A stretch of 64,000 bases of DNA from Bradyrhizobium sp. Arg816. GTDB lineage: Bacteria; Pseudomonadota; Alphaproteobacteria; Rhizobiales; Xanthobacteraceae. Location: contig NZ_JAPRAQ010000007.1 in assembly GCF_029989365.1 (NCBI RefSeq), positions 124,001 to 188,000 on the forward strand, written 5' to 3'. The notes beneath the pieces are model-generated. The model worked only from the letters and a program-made list of their open reading frames with translations. It was not told the DNA's origin and did no database searches. Shown piece by piece: positions 26,343 to 34,451 of this stretch. Positions within the stretch are counted from its first letter, which is position 1, and every line of letters starts with the position of its first letter. A program made the position numbers and the translations under genes.

Positions 26343-26359
26343 GGCTGGCGTAGAAAAAG
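26343..26359. repeat. 17-bp direct repeat, right copy flanking the MFS gene
   Basis: Identical to 24799-24815. This copy lies just downstream of the copG stop, where trbB would normally follow. Confidence 0.6.
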
Positions 26360-26378
26360 GAGGGCCGGCGTCGTTCAA

Positions 26379-26804
26379 TCAGGTATCGCTGCTCGTTTCC
26401 TGACGAACGATGTCTTCCGGAATTTCGCGCAGAAAACTCTGACCCTTCTGCAAGCGACGTCCGAGCGCTTCGACAAACCCTTCAAAGCGCTCTCGCCCCT
26501 TGAGCTGTGCGGCGGCCTGCGCGTCGTTGGGCAACGGCGGCGTGATCGTCAGCCAGAAGCGGATGAAGAGGGCCAGGGTTTCGGCGGTCAGGCCGACGTC
26601 ACGCTCCAGCCTCTGCATCTGACGCGATAGGCGATCCAATCGACGGGTGAACGCCGCCTCCTTCCTGTCTGCTCCGTCTGGTGACAGAAAGGACGCAACT
26701 GCCGCTTCCACGATCGCAGACCTGGAAAGATTCTTCCGATCCGCAAGATCCGCGATCTGCTTCAGAAGCTCCGGCGGAAAGTACACATTCATGCGATCGC
26801 GCAT
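26379..26804 (-). CDS. CopG-family ribbon-helix-helix regulator
   Basis: A 141-residue protein. The N-terminal RHH domain reads RMNVYFPPELLKQIADLADRKNLSRSAIVEAAVASFLSP. A coiled coil (RRLDRLSRQMQRLERD) and a helical C-terminus follow. It sits between traG and trbB as in related Rhizobiales conjugative elements, and probably controls transfer genes. The traG stop is 6 bp from its start. Confidence 0.8.
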   Translation of the reverse strand: MRDRMNVYFPPELLKQIADLADRKNLSRSAIVEAAVASFLSPDGADRKEAAFTRRLDRLSRQMQRLERDVGLTAETLALFIRFWLTITPPLPNDAQAAAQLKGRERFEGFVEALGRRLQKGQSFLREIPEDIVRQETSSDT

Positions 26805-26810
26805 GTTGGC

Positions 26811-28796
26811 TCACAGCTCCATGCCGTCATCCGGGTCCATCGCGACTTGACGGGCGACGCCACGCATCTGCTGACGGAGCAGCCGAGATTGGCGGACCGC
26901 ATCCTCGTCGTCGTCAAGAACAACGGCAAATTCTTCCGCCGGCGTTGAATCGGTGGTCTCCTTGACGATCGCGACATGATCGGGGAGCTCGGGCTCACGG
27001 CGGAGTCCACCATTGGCCGCGTCCTCCCCCTGCCCTGCCGCGCCGGACGCATCCGTCGTCGGCTTGAGCGGTCCGAGCATCGACCATCCGTCCGTTCGTG
27101 ATGATCGGCCGGAGGCCGCCGGATCGGGCGGCGGTAACACCCGCTCGGTCAACCGGCGATCCTCGTAATAGCGAGCCTTCATTGCCCGGATCGGCGGCGT
27201 GCCCGCGAGCATGACAATTTCGTCTCGCGGCGGAAGCTGCATGACCTCGCCGGGGGTCAAGAGTGGTCTTGCCGTCTCCTGTCGGGATACCATGAGGTGT
27301 CCCAGCCAGGGGTTCAATCTATGACCAGCATAATTCTTCATCGCGCGCATTTCGGTCGCCGTGCCCAGCGCGTCGGATACCCGTTTGGCCGTCCGCTCGT
27401 CGTTGGTCGCGAAGCTGACCCGGACGTGGCAGTTGTCGAGAATGGCGTTGTTCGGCCCATAGGCCTTCTCGATCTGATTGAGCGATTGCGCGATCAAAAA
27501 GCTCTTGATGCCGTAACCCGCCATGAAGGCCAGCGCGGACTCGAAGAAATCGAGCCGCCCGAGCGCCGGGAACTCGTCGAGCATCATCAAGACACGGTGC
27601 CGGCGGTTGCTGGCGTGCAAGTCCTCGGTCAGGCGCCGCCCGATCTGATTCAGCACGAGACGAATTAGGGGCTTGGTCCGCGAGATGTCGGAAGGCGGCA
27701 CCACGAGATAAAGCGTCGTCGGACGAGTATCCGCGATCAAGTCGGCAATCCGCCAGTCGCAGCGGCGGGTCACCCGGGCCACCACGGGATCGCGGTAAAG
27801 ACCGAGGAATGACATCGCCGTGGACAGGACACCGGAGCGTTCATTCTCGGACTTGTTGAGCAGTTCGCGCGCGGTCGAGGCGACCACGGGATGTGCGCCC
27901 TGCTCGCCGAGGTGCGAGGTGGTCATCATAGCCTTCAGCGTCGCCTCGATCGGCCGCTTCGGGTCGGACAGGAAGGCGGCCACACCGGCCAAGGTTTTGT
28001 CGGCCTCGGCGTAGAGGACGTGAAGGATGGCACCCACCAGGAGCGAATGACTGGTCTTCTCCCAATGGTTTCGCTTGTCGAGTGAGCCTTCGGGGTCAAC
28101 CAGGACGTCGGCGACATTCTGGACGTCGCGGACCTCCCACTCCCCGCGCCGGACCTCGATCAGCGGATTGTAGGCAGACGAATTTGCATTGGTCGGGTCG
28201 AATAACAGGACGCGGCCGTGCCGCGAGCGGAAACCGGCCGTCAGTTGCCAGTTCTCGCCCTTGATGTCGTGAACGATGGCCGAGCCGGGCCAAGTTAGCA
28301 GCGAGGGGACGACGAGACCGACACCTTTGCCGGAGCGGGTGGGAGCAAAACACAACACGTGTTCGGGTCCATCATGGCGCACGTAATCATCGTCGAGCTT
28401 GCCCAGCACCACGCCATCTGGACCGAGAAGACCGGCCGCTCTCACCTCTTCCAGACCGGCCCAGCGCGCCGAGCCATAGGTCTCAACATTCTTGGCCTCG
28501 CGGGCCCGCCACACCGACATGCCGATCGCCGCCGCGATCGAAACGAAGGTCCCCGACGCCGCAATGAAGGCCCCCTCGACAAACACCTGAGGCGCATAGG
28601 CATCGTAGACGAACCACCACCAGAAGAAGATCGGCGGATAGTAGATCTTCCAGCCCCTCAACTCGAACCACGGCCGCCCAAGTTCCGGCTGGTAGGCAAG
28701 CCTCCAAGCGGTCCACTCGGTTGCTCCCCAGATGGCCGTTAAAACGATCAGGCCGACAACGATCACTTGTCCCCAGAGGATCTTGGTTCCTGACAT
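26811..28796 (-). CDS. traG: type IV coupling protein TraG/VirD4
   Basis: A 661-residue coupling ATPase that brings the relaxase-DNA complex to the mating channel. Two N-terminal membrane helices (about 6-26 and 75-95, with FVYDAYAPQVFVEGAFIAASG) precede the ATPase domain. Walker A lies in CFAPTRSGKGVGLVVPSLL, and HDIKGENW and Walker B VLMMLDEFPALG follow. It starts at ATG 28796. It ends just before copG and begins 24 bp after the relaxase stop, so relaxase-traG-copG is one operon. Appears intact. Confidence 0.9.
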   Translation of the reverse strand: MSGTKILWGQVIVVGLIVLTAIWGATEWTAWRLAYQPELGRPWFELRGWKIYYPPIFFWWWFVYDAYAPQVFVEGAFIAASGTFVSIAAAIGMSVWRAREAKNVETYGSARWAGLEEVRAAGLLGPDGVVLGKLDDDYVRHDGPEHVLCFAPTRSGKGVGLVVPSLLTWPGSAIVHDIKGENWQLTAGFRSRHGRVLLFDPTNANSSAYNPLIEVRRGEWEVRDVQNVADVLVDPEGSLDKRNHWEKTSHSLLVGAILHVLYAEADKTLAGVAAFLSDPKRPIEATLKAMMTTSHLGEQGAHPVVASTARELLNKSENERSGVLSTAMSFLGLYRDPVVARVTRRCDWRIADLIADTRPTTLYLVVPPSDISRTKPLIRLVLNQIGRRLTEDLHASNRRHRVLMMLDEFPALGRLDFFESALAFMAGYGIKSFLIAQSLNQIEKAYGPNNAILDNCHVRVSFATNDERTAKRVSDALGTATEMRAMKNYAGHRLNPWLGHLMVSRQETARPLLTPGEVMQLPPRDEIVMLAGTPPIRAMKARYYEDRRLTERVLPPPDPAASGRSSRTDGWSMLGPLKPTTDASGAAGQGEDAANGGLRREPELPDHVAIVKETTDSTPAEEFAVVLDDDEDAVRQSRLLRQQMRGVARQVAMDPDDGMEL

Positions 28797-28819
28797 CCCG
28801 ACGGTCCTTCCGTAACCTG

Positions 28820-30583
28820 CTAGAGGCCGAGGTCTCGCTTCCGACCAAAGCCCCATTCGATGCCACCGCCGTCCTTCACGACGCCGGTCACGTGTTGGCC
28901 GAACTTCTTCTCGAGCTCGCGAGACCAGGGCACGAGCTGAAAGCCAAGCCCGTCATCGATCATGGCGAACCGGACCGAGGCGAGCGTCAGCCGCTGGCGA
29001 TACGTGCCTGCCACATGCTCGCCGGACGCCGCCTTTACGTGAGGCAGGCCGGAGTCTACCGAGACCTTGGCTCCGACCTCGTCCAGTTCGCGTCGACGCA
29101 GCGTGTTCAGCAGATCGCGTTGCAGGATGACACGCTGGCCCTGCCGCCGTGCCAGGCCGTCCTCAATCAGATGCTCGGTCCGGGCTTCCATGGCGTCACG
29201 GGCCTCGCGGCCGAATCCACCCATGGCGAGCGGCATCGGATCGCGTTCGACCAACCGGTGGTCAAGCCAGGTTGCTCCTCTCGCGGTGACCTGCTCACCA
29301 AGATCGAGATCGGAACGGGGCGCGAGCACCACGGTGGGTTGCGGATCGCCGTTTTGACCAAAGCGTCGGACTTCGACGATTCCACCCGCCGGCGGAGCAT
29401 GCTCGAAGGCTTCAATCCCCGGGAGGCGGACGTGGTGCGCACGTCCGTCTGTTCCGTCGATCAACGCATAAGCCTCTCCGGTCAGTTCGTCATGCAATCC
29501 TCGATCAATCAAGCGTCCGACGATCTGAGATGTCGGCCTTCCACCTTCGATGACGTAGTCGGCAATACCGCGCACCTCACCACGCTCGGTAAAGGCGCGG
29601 TGCATCGTCTTGATGATGTCGCCGCGCATCCCGAGGTCGCGCAAGCTGCGTTCGGCCTCGAGCCCGACCATCCATTCGCCAGGTGCCGCTGACGCCGCAA
29701 GGCCCATCTTATCCAGGTGCTGGAGGCGGCCTACCATCAGGCGCCGGATCTCGGGATCCGATCTGCCGGCACTATCGGGACGAAGATCGATATAGCCGGT
29801 TTCGTCGGCCGCCCGCCGGATCTCGTGATCAAGCCGCGTCCATCGCTCTGCCGTGACTTCCCTCTCCAGCGATTTACGGATCTCGTGCTCTGGTTTCGGA
29901 CCCAGTTCGATCGCGACCAATTCCTCGGCGCGTGAGCGCAGGCCTCGGCTGATGTAGTCGCGGGAGATCACGAGATCAGTGCCGCCCTCAACGACTCCCC
30001 GAACCAGAAGATGGACGTGAGGATTGTCCGTATTCCAGTGATCAACAGCGCCCCAATCGAGCCGCGTGCCGAGGTCGATCTCCATTTGCCGGGCGAGATC
30101 GCGGGTGAAAGCCCTGAGGTCGGTCATCTCGCCGGCATCCTCGGGCGAGATGATGAACCGAAAATGATGCCGATCGTCCTGGCACCGTTCCGCAAACGCC
30201 CGGGCATCGGCTCGGTCGCTGCCGGCGTCGAACATCTCGGCTCTCTCACCGCTCTGAGTGACGCCGTCGCGCTTCAAGTACGAAAGATGGGCCGTCAGCG
30301 GCGCCGAGCGGAATGCTCGCCCCTTGTGACGAACAACGCGCGCTTTTACCACGGCGCGCCGCGTCGGGCTGAACAATCGGCTGCGGCTAAACGCGAGCCT
30401 ACCGCGGCCAAACGCCGAGCGCCCATAGGCTGCGGAACGCCTGCCGGCCACTGCCTGACCCGAGGTGTGTCCAGCTTTCTTCGCGGCACGCAGCACCTGG
30501 TTGATAAAGCTCTTTTGCTTCGGCGCGCGGGTACTGCGGATGCGCCCGGGCCGAACACGCAGGTCGCTGTCGCGCACGCTCAC
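28820..30583 (-). CDS. relaxase/mobilization nuclease (VirD2-like, DUF3363)
   Basis: A 587-residue protein starting GTG. A basic N-terminus leads into a MOB-type relaxase domain: APLTAHLSYLKRDG, DDRHHFRFIISPEDA, and the metal-binding histidine motif DHWNTDNPHVHLLVRG. The C-terminal two thirds correspond to DUF3363, which accompanies this relaxase type in Rhizobiales elements. It would nick oriT and stay bound to the transferred strand. The repeat-rich region upstream (30584-31268) is the best place for oriT. Confidence 0.9.
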   Translation of the reverse strand: MSVRDSDLRVRPGRIRSTRAPKQKSFINQVLRAAKKAGHTSGQAVAGRRSAAYGRSAFGRGRLAFSRSRLFSPTRRAVVKARVVRHKGRAFRSAPLTAHLSYLKRDGVTQSGERAEMFDAGSDRADARAFAERCQDDRHHFRFIISPEDAGEMTDLRAFTRDLARQMEIDLGTRLDWGAVDHWNTDNPHVHLLVRGVVEGGTDLVISRDYISRGLRSRAEELVAIELGPKPEHEIRKSLEREVTAERWTRLDHEIRRAADETGYIDLRPDSAGRSDPEIRRLMVGRLQHLDKMGLAASAAPGEWMVGLEAERSLRDLGMRGDIIKTMHRAFTERGEVRGIADYVIEGGRPTSQIVGRLIDRGLHDELTGEAYALIDGTDGRAHHVRLPGIEAFEHAPPAGGIVEVRRFGQNGDPQPTVVLAPRSDLDLGEQVTARGATWLDHRLVERDPMPLAMGGFGREARDAMEARTEHLIEDGLARRQGQRVILQRDLLNTLRRRELDEVGAKVSVDSGLPHVKAASGEHVAGTYRQRLTLASVRFAMIDDGLGFQLVPWSRELEKKFGQHVTGVVKDGGGIEWGFGRKRDLGL

Positions 30584-30724
30584 GGCAGGACTTCCAAACG
30601 ATCAAAAGCGCGCACGGTGCCAAAAACGCTATTGATTGCATTCGCTAAAATGCAAAGCGCGGCACGCGCCCCGACCGGCCGGCACGCGAGAACCCAAGCC
30701 ATGCCAATGGCTTGCGGTTCGACC

Positions 30725-31085
30725 GGCGAGCCCCTTTTATCTCGCCGTCCTGCCGTCGTGGTCCCCCGGGCGCCCCCAACTGCTTGCGAGCGCTTGCGAT
30801 AGCGATCGTTACCCGAAGGGCCGAGACACCCGCAGGGTGGCTCGGTGAGGAGCGAAGCGACGAGTAGAGCGCGTGCCGAAGGCATCGCCCGTACACCCTC
30901 AGCACGTGCCACTTGCTCGATGAAGCACGCCAAGGCTTGCGAACCCACATAAGAGGGCACCCGGGAACGGGGCAGTGATAGCGATCGCCGCAGGCGAGCC
31001 CCTTTCCCGAGTGCCCCCGGCGAGGAGCACCAAAGCTTTAGCGCGAGGGATCGAAGCCGCAAGGCCGAGACGCCGCGCGGCTCGG
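30725..31085. other. repeat-rich region upstream of the relaxase, candidate oriT
   Basis: Two related units occur about 180-270 bp apart. GGCGAGCCCCTTT is at 30725-30737 and 30993-31005. GATAGCGATCG is at 30798-30808 and 30977-30987. Related hairpins with CCGAG/CTCGG stems are at 30821-30845 and 31065-31085. No protein-coding gene is convincing between 30584 and 31268. Relaxase genes are commonly preceded by oriT with inverted repeats, so this is a reasonable candidate. The nic site is not identified. Confidence 0.45.
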
Positions 31086-31371
31086 TTCATATGTGGACGG
31101 CCCCCGACTTGCAAGGATTGGCTCGGGCAGCATGCTCGGATCGCTTGCGCTCATATGTCCGGCCTATTTTCGGGTCTTGCGACCACTGGCCAAGATGGGC
31201 TTCGCGGACAGTGAGCTCCAAACACGAGAGCGGCATTTGCTGCCGGTAAACCGAGCGGAGTGTCTCACATGACCGGCTCGCGCCGAACGTACCACCTCTT
31301 CCTTTCCTGCAAGTTCCGGCCCCAGCGCCAGATCTGCTCGTCTGACGCCAAGCTCTATTTGTCGTTCAAGT

Positions 31372-32415
31372 CTATTTCGGCGTTGGCATCGGGATGGCGC
31401 TCGCAGGCCGGTACCGTTCGCCGCTAACCATCAGTTTCCAAGCAATCCGCGCCAGCTTGTTTGCTAACGCTATCGCCACCAGTTTCGGCGGCTTGCGCGC
31501 GATCATGTCTTTCAGCCAAGACCAAGGGCGACTCCCGCGTCGTCGCATATCCGCGATCACTGCTGTCGCGCCAGCTACCAAAACGGTTCGCAACATGCCG
31601 TCGCCGGCGCGGGTGATGACCCCGAGCCGATTCTTGCCGGCCGTCGAGTGATTCTTTGGCGTCAGGCCAAGCCACGCGGCAAAGTTTCTTGCCGACTTGA
31701 ATCCGCGCGCATCCACGACCTTGATTGACAGCAGCGTCGCGCCGATCGGACCAATTCCTGGAATGGTCGCAAGTCTTCGGCTCATCTCGCTGCTCCGGTG
31801 GAGTTGCATGAGCTTCTTGTCGAGCGTAACGATCTGATCATCGACGCGCGCCATTTCTGCGGCCAACGCCTCTATCAACTCCATCGCCAAGTCCGGGACT
31901 GTGGCATCAGCCCTAATATCGATCAGCAATTGCGGAAGCCTTGATAGCCCCTTGGGCGCGGTGAAGCCGAACTCTGCGGCGTAGCCGCGGATCGAATTGG
32001 CGAGCTGGGTGCGCCTGCCAATGAACTGGTTGCGCACACGAGTCAGCATCTGTGCGCCCTGCTGCTCGGCACTTTTGATTGGCACAAAGTTCTTCCGCAA
32101 TTTCGGTCGACTCGCAGCTTCGCAAATTGCCTCGGCGTCCGCCGCATCGGATTTCCCACGCTGCACGTACGGTTTGACATATTGCGGCGGGATCATCGCC
32201 ACCTCATGCCCCAGCGAACGCAGCTCCCTCGCCCAATAGTGCGATGCTCCGCAAGCCTCCATCGCGACAAGCATAGGCGGCAAACGGCCGAAGAACGCCA
32301 GAACCTGGCCGCGTCTCAACTTGCGTCGCAAGACCGGCTGCTCCATCCCGTCAACGCCATGCAACTGAAATACGCTCTTTGACGTGTCCAAACCGATACG
32401 AACAATTTTCTCCAC
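31372..32415 (-). CDS. IS110-family transposase (DEDD + serine)
   Basis: A 347-residue bridge-RNA-type recombinase. The N-terminal DEDD domain has RIGLDTSKSVFQLHGVD, VAMEACGASHYWARELRSLGH and KSDAADAEAICEA. The C-terminal Transposase_20 domain has IPGIGPIGATLLSI, FKSARNFAAWLGLTPKNHSTAGKNRLG and the GDGMLRTVLV helix. The gene is full length and uninterrupted. Its stop codon lies inside the left direct repeat. Confidence 0.9.
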   Translation of the reverse strand: MEKIVRIGLDTSKSVFQLHGVDGMEQPVLRRKLRRGQVLAFFGRLPPMLVAMEACGASHYWARELRSLGHEVAMIPPQYVKPYVQRGKSDAADAEAICEAASRPKLRKNFVPIKSAEQQGAQMLTRVRNQFIGRRTQLANSIRGYAAEFGFTAPKGLSRLPQLLIDIRADATVPDLAMELIEALAAEMARVDDQIVTLDKKLMQLHRSSEMSRRLATIPGIGPIGATLLSIKVVDARGFKSARNFAAWLGLTPKNHSTAGKNRLGVITRAGDGMLRTVLVAGATAVIADMRRRGSRPWSWLKDMIARKPPKLVAIALANKLARIAWKLMVSGERYRPASAIPMPTPK

Positions 32416-32698
32416 TGGCGGCTCCTTCGTTTGAGGTCATCGACGACCCCATCCTGCCACGCAGACCGGCGGAAGGGGGCCGTCCACCCCAACACGAGAG
32501 CCCGGTGCGGCCCCGGCCGCACGCGCAGATACAGTGAAAACCTCAGCGAAGGCGATGCAGGCAATCCTGCGAGAACCGCATGGCATCTTCACGGTGATCT
32601 CAGAATTGGGAGTAACCTTGACGCTCCGCTGACTGGGATTCCCAGGCTTGTGCTAGCAGCCGGAACAAACGACGGGCCACAGGATTCGTCGTATTCGG
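32416..32698 (-). ncRNA. candidate bridge RNA region of the IS110 element
   Basis: The 283 bp between the transposase start and the right direct repeat hold no supported gene. In IS110-group elements the non-coding end upstream of the transposase encodes a structured RNA that pairs with donor and target DNA. Position, length and orientation fit; I did not fold it, and the RNA ends are unknown. Confidence 0.35.
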
Positions 32699-32709
32699 AG
32701 TCTATTTCA

Positions 32710-32988
32710 ATGCTGATGACCATTAAGCGAAGGCCGACAACACGGACGCTGCCGGGATGGGCGATCCACGTGCTCCAGGAAGCGGGCGCTATCCGCGAGT
32801 GCGAGGAGCACGGTTGGATGCAGGCCCGCGCCGATCCGCATGCACGAGAGCGCGCCTTCGATATCGCCCGTCTTTACCCGCCAGCAGACGTCTCCCCTCA
32901 CGCGGCCGAGACCGCGGTTCGCGACGCGCTGGGTTCGATTGGCGATACCTGCCCGGAATGCGCCCCTGACGAGCAGGACTGGCGCTGA
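32710..32988 (+). CDS. WAxxxLxxxGAIxECxxH family protein (copy 3, intact)
   Basis: A 92-residue soluble protein: basic start (MLMTIKRRPTTRTLPGW), then WAIHVLQEAGAIRECEEHGWMQARADPHARERAFDIAR, and a C-terminus with ALGSIGDTCPECAPDEQDW. Cys and His of ECEEHG and CPEC could form a metal site. Two broken copies lie at 12598 and 20401. The family accompanies Ku/LigD-type genes here. Function unknown. The IS110 element is inserted directly upstream, so its native promoter may be cut. Confidence 0.6.
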   Translation: MLMTIKRRPTTRTLPGWAIHVLQEAGAIRECEEHGWMQARADPHARERAFDIARLYPPADVSPHAAETAVRDALGSIGDTCPECAPDEQDWR

Positions 32989-33013
32989 GCAGCGACGCCA
33001 GCCCGTCTCCACC

Positions 33014-33202
33014 TCAGCGGCCTAGCCGTTTCTCCACGCGCTTGCGCGCATTGCCGACCTTTTTGACGGCTTTTTTCACCGCCGGCGCCGACTTTCGCGT
33101 CTTCTTCGCCTCGTATTGCACCTCGTAGTCCTGCCCGCCTGCCACCCGAGCCCGGTCCTGTTTTCGCCCGCGCGCTGTCTTGCTATTCTTCGCTACCGCC
33201 AT
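33014..33202 (-). CDS. DUF3606-like small basic protein
   Basis: A 62-residue protein starting at ATG 33202, with AGGAGG 7 bp upstream (so ATG 33223 is rejected). The sequence MAVAKNSKTARGRKQDRARVAGGQDYEVQYEAKKT followed by an AVKKAVKKVG tail matches the DUF3606 pattern of alphaproteobacteria. It is probably DNA-binding by composition. A perfect EcfG promoter precedes it. Confidence 0.7.
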   Translation of the reverse strand: MAVAKNSKTARGRKQDRARVAGGQDYEVQYEAKKTRKSAPAVKKAVKKVGNARKRVEKRLGR

Positions 33203-33229
33203 CTGTGCCTCCTGTTGTGACATCGAAGC

Positions 33230-33254
33230 AACGCGACAAGGATTCCCAGGTTCC
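33230..33254 (-). promoter_or_regulatory. EcfG-type promoter
   Basis: On the minus strand GGAAC (33254-33250), 16 bases, CGTT (33233-33230), 27 bp before the start at 33202. A perfect consensus match. Confidence 0.65.
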
Positions 33255-33306
33255 GGAACGATTCAAACTGTGCCAATTTGAATCGGCTGTAGCGTGGAGT
33301 TCTTCA

Positions 33307-34227
33307 GTGGCGTCTCAGCGTAAAATGCCGGCGGCTATCGGCGTCAAGGCGCCCTTCCCCGGCTTCATCGAACCGGCCCTTGCCACCTCGATCGAGAAGG
33401 TGCCGTCCGGAGAGCGCTGGATTCACGAAATCAAGTTCGACGGTTACCGTGTTCAGGTCCATCTGGCCAACGAGACGGCGAAGATCTTCACCCGGCGTGG
33501 CCACGATTGGACGCATCGCTTCAAGAAAGTCGCCCATGACGCCTGGCGGATCAAGGCGAACTCGGCGGTGGTGGACGGCGAGATCGTGGTACCGGCCGCG
33601 GACGGCACGACCGACTTCTCGGTCCTGCAGAACGAACTCAAGGGCAGGTCGACGAGCATCGTGCTCGTAGCGTTCGATCTGCTCTATCTGAACGGCCGAG
33701 ATATCCGGAAGCTGCCGCTCTTTCAGCGCAAGGCCGAACTCAAGAAGATCCTGGGCGGCACCGATATCCAGTTCAGCGAAAGCTTCGAGATAAACGGCCG
33801 CGAGATGTTCGCGCACGCCTGCAAGCTCGGCCTCGAGGGCGTCGTTTCGAAGGTCCGGGGCAGCGCTTATCCGACGGGACGCACGAATGATTGGGTCAAG
33901 AAGACCTGCCTACAGCGTGAGACCCTGACCATTGCCGGTTTCGCGCTCGATGGGACGAAGTGGGACGGCATCTACGTCGGCCGGCGCAAGGGCGATGATC
34001 TGCTCTACGCCGGCAAAGTCGACCACGGCTTCGACAAGGTCTCGGCCGCCGATCTGCAGAAGCGGCTTAAACCCCTCATCCGAAAGACCCAGCCTTATAC
34101 CAAGCGCATCGGTCACAAGGGCATCTGGGTCGAACCCAAGCTTCTGGCCGAGATCGAGTATCGCGCGAAGTCGGCCGAGGGAAAGGTGCGCCACCCTTTC
34201 TTCCGAGGCCTGCGGGAGGACTTGTGA
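33307..34227 (+). CDS. ligD: ATP-dependent DNA ligase of end joining (LigD ligase domain type)
   Basis: A 306-residue ligase with the adenylation domain (motif I Lys in IHEIKFDGYR, then FTRRGHDWT, VDGEIVVP, FDLLYLNG, LEGVVSK, WVKKTC) and an OB-fold domain ending FFRGLREDL. It lacks the polymerase and 3'-phosphoesterase domains of full LigD. I chose GTG 33307 because GGAG lies 7 bp upstream and the start VASQRK parallels MASxxK of related proteins. A 55-residue ORF begins within its stop codon. It needs Ku for end joining in known systems, and the Ku genes in this window are damaged. Confidence 0.85.
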   Translation: MASQRKMPAAIGVKAPFPGFIEPALATSIEKVPSGERWIHEIKFDGYRVQVHLANETAKIFTRRGHDWTHRFKKVAHDAWRIKANSAVVDGEIVVPAADGTTDFSVLQNELKGRSTSIVLVAFDLLYLNGRDIRKLPLFQRKAELKKILGGTDIQFSESFEINGREMFAHACKLGLEGVVSKVRGSAYPTGRTNDWVKKTCLQRETLTIAGFALDGTKWDGIYVGRRKGDDLLYAGKVDHGFDKVSAADLQKRLKPLIRKTQPYTKRIGHKGIWVEPKLLAEIEYRAKSAEGKVRHPFFRGLREDL

Positions 34228-34394
34228 TGGATGCGTTCGATCGCTTCTGGCAGTGGGCGAACAAGCCGCTGGAAAGTCCGCTGACGATCCCGGCCGAGTT
34301 GCATCGAGCGGTCATGGATCTCGCTCCGGAGGATCGACGCGATCGCACCGCAGTGAACCAAGCCGCAGAGCGTGTACCAGATCCCGAACGATGA
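34227..34394 (+). CDS. small protein coupled to the DNA ligase
   Basis: A 55-residue ORF whose ATG overlaps the ligase stop (TGATG). Sequence MDAFDRFWQWANKPLESPLTIPAELHRAVMDLAPEDRRDR matches short proteins that follow LigD-type ligases in Bradyrhizobium, as I recall them. Helical and acidic; function unknown. Translational coupling suggests a role with the ligase. Confidence 0.6.
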   Translation: MDAFDRFWQWANKPLESPLTIPAELHRAVMDLAPEDRRDRTAVNQAAERVPDPER

Positions 34395-34451
34395 ACGCTT
34401 GACGGCGGCCTCTGCCTTCTCGATGCCGCTGAGCAAGAACCCGCCAAGAAA

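Larger units (their letters stand above)
31369..32708 (-). mobile_element. IS110-family insertion element
   Basis: The transposase gene (31372-32415) and about 290 bp of upstream non-coding DNA are bracketed by a 10-bp direct repeat, AGTCTATTTC, at 31369-31378 and 32699-32708. IS110 elements lack terminal inverted repeats, and the core of their recombination site is found at both ends, as here. The left flank holds a short ORF (ATG 31269) that reads into the element. The right flank is the start of the gene at 32710. Confidence 0.65.

Noticed and set aside
28721..29692. 323-codon plus-strand frame opposite the relaxase and traG
   Set aside because: Antisense to well-supported mobilization genes; composition is that of a shadow frame.
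32431..32709. 93-codon N-terminal extension of the gene at 32710
   Set aside because: It covers the non-coding end of the IS110 element; the paralogue at 12598 starts near the same point as ATG 32710.
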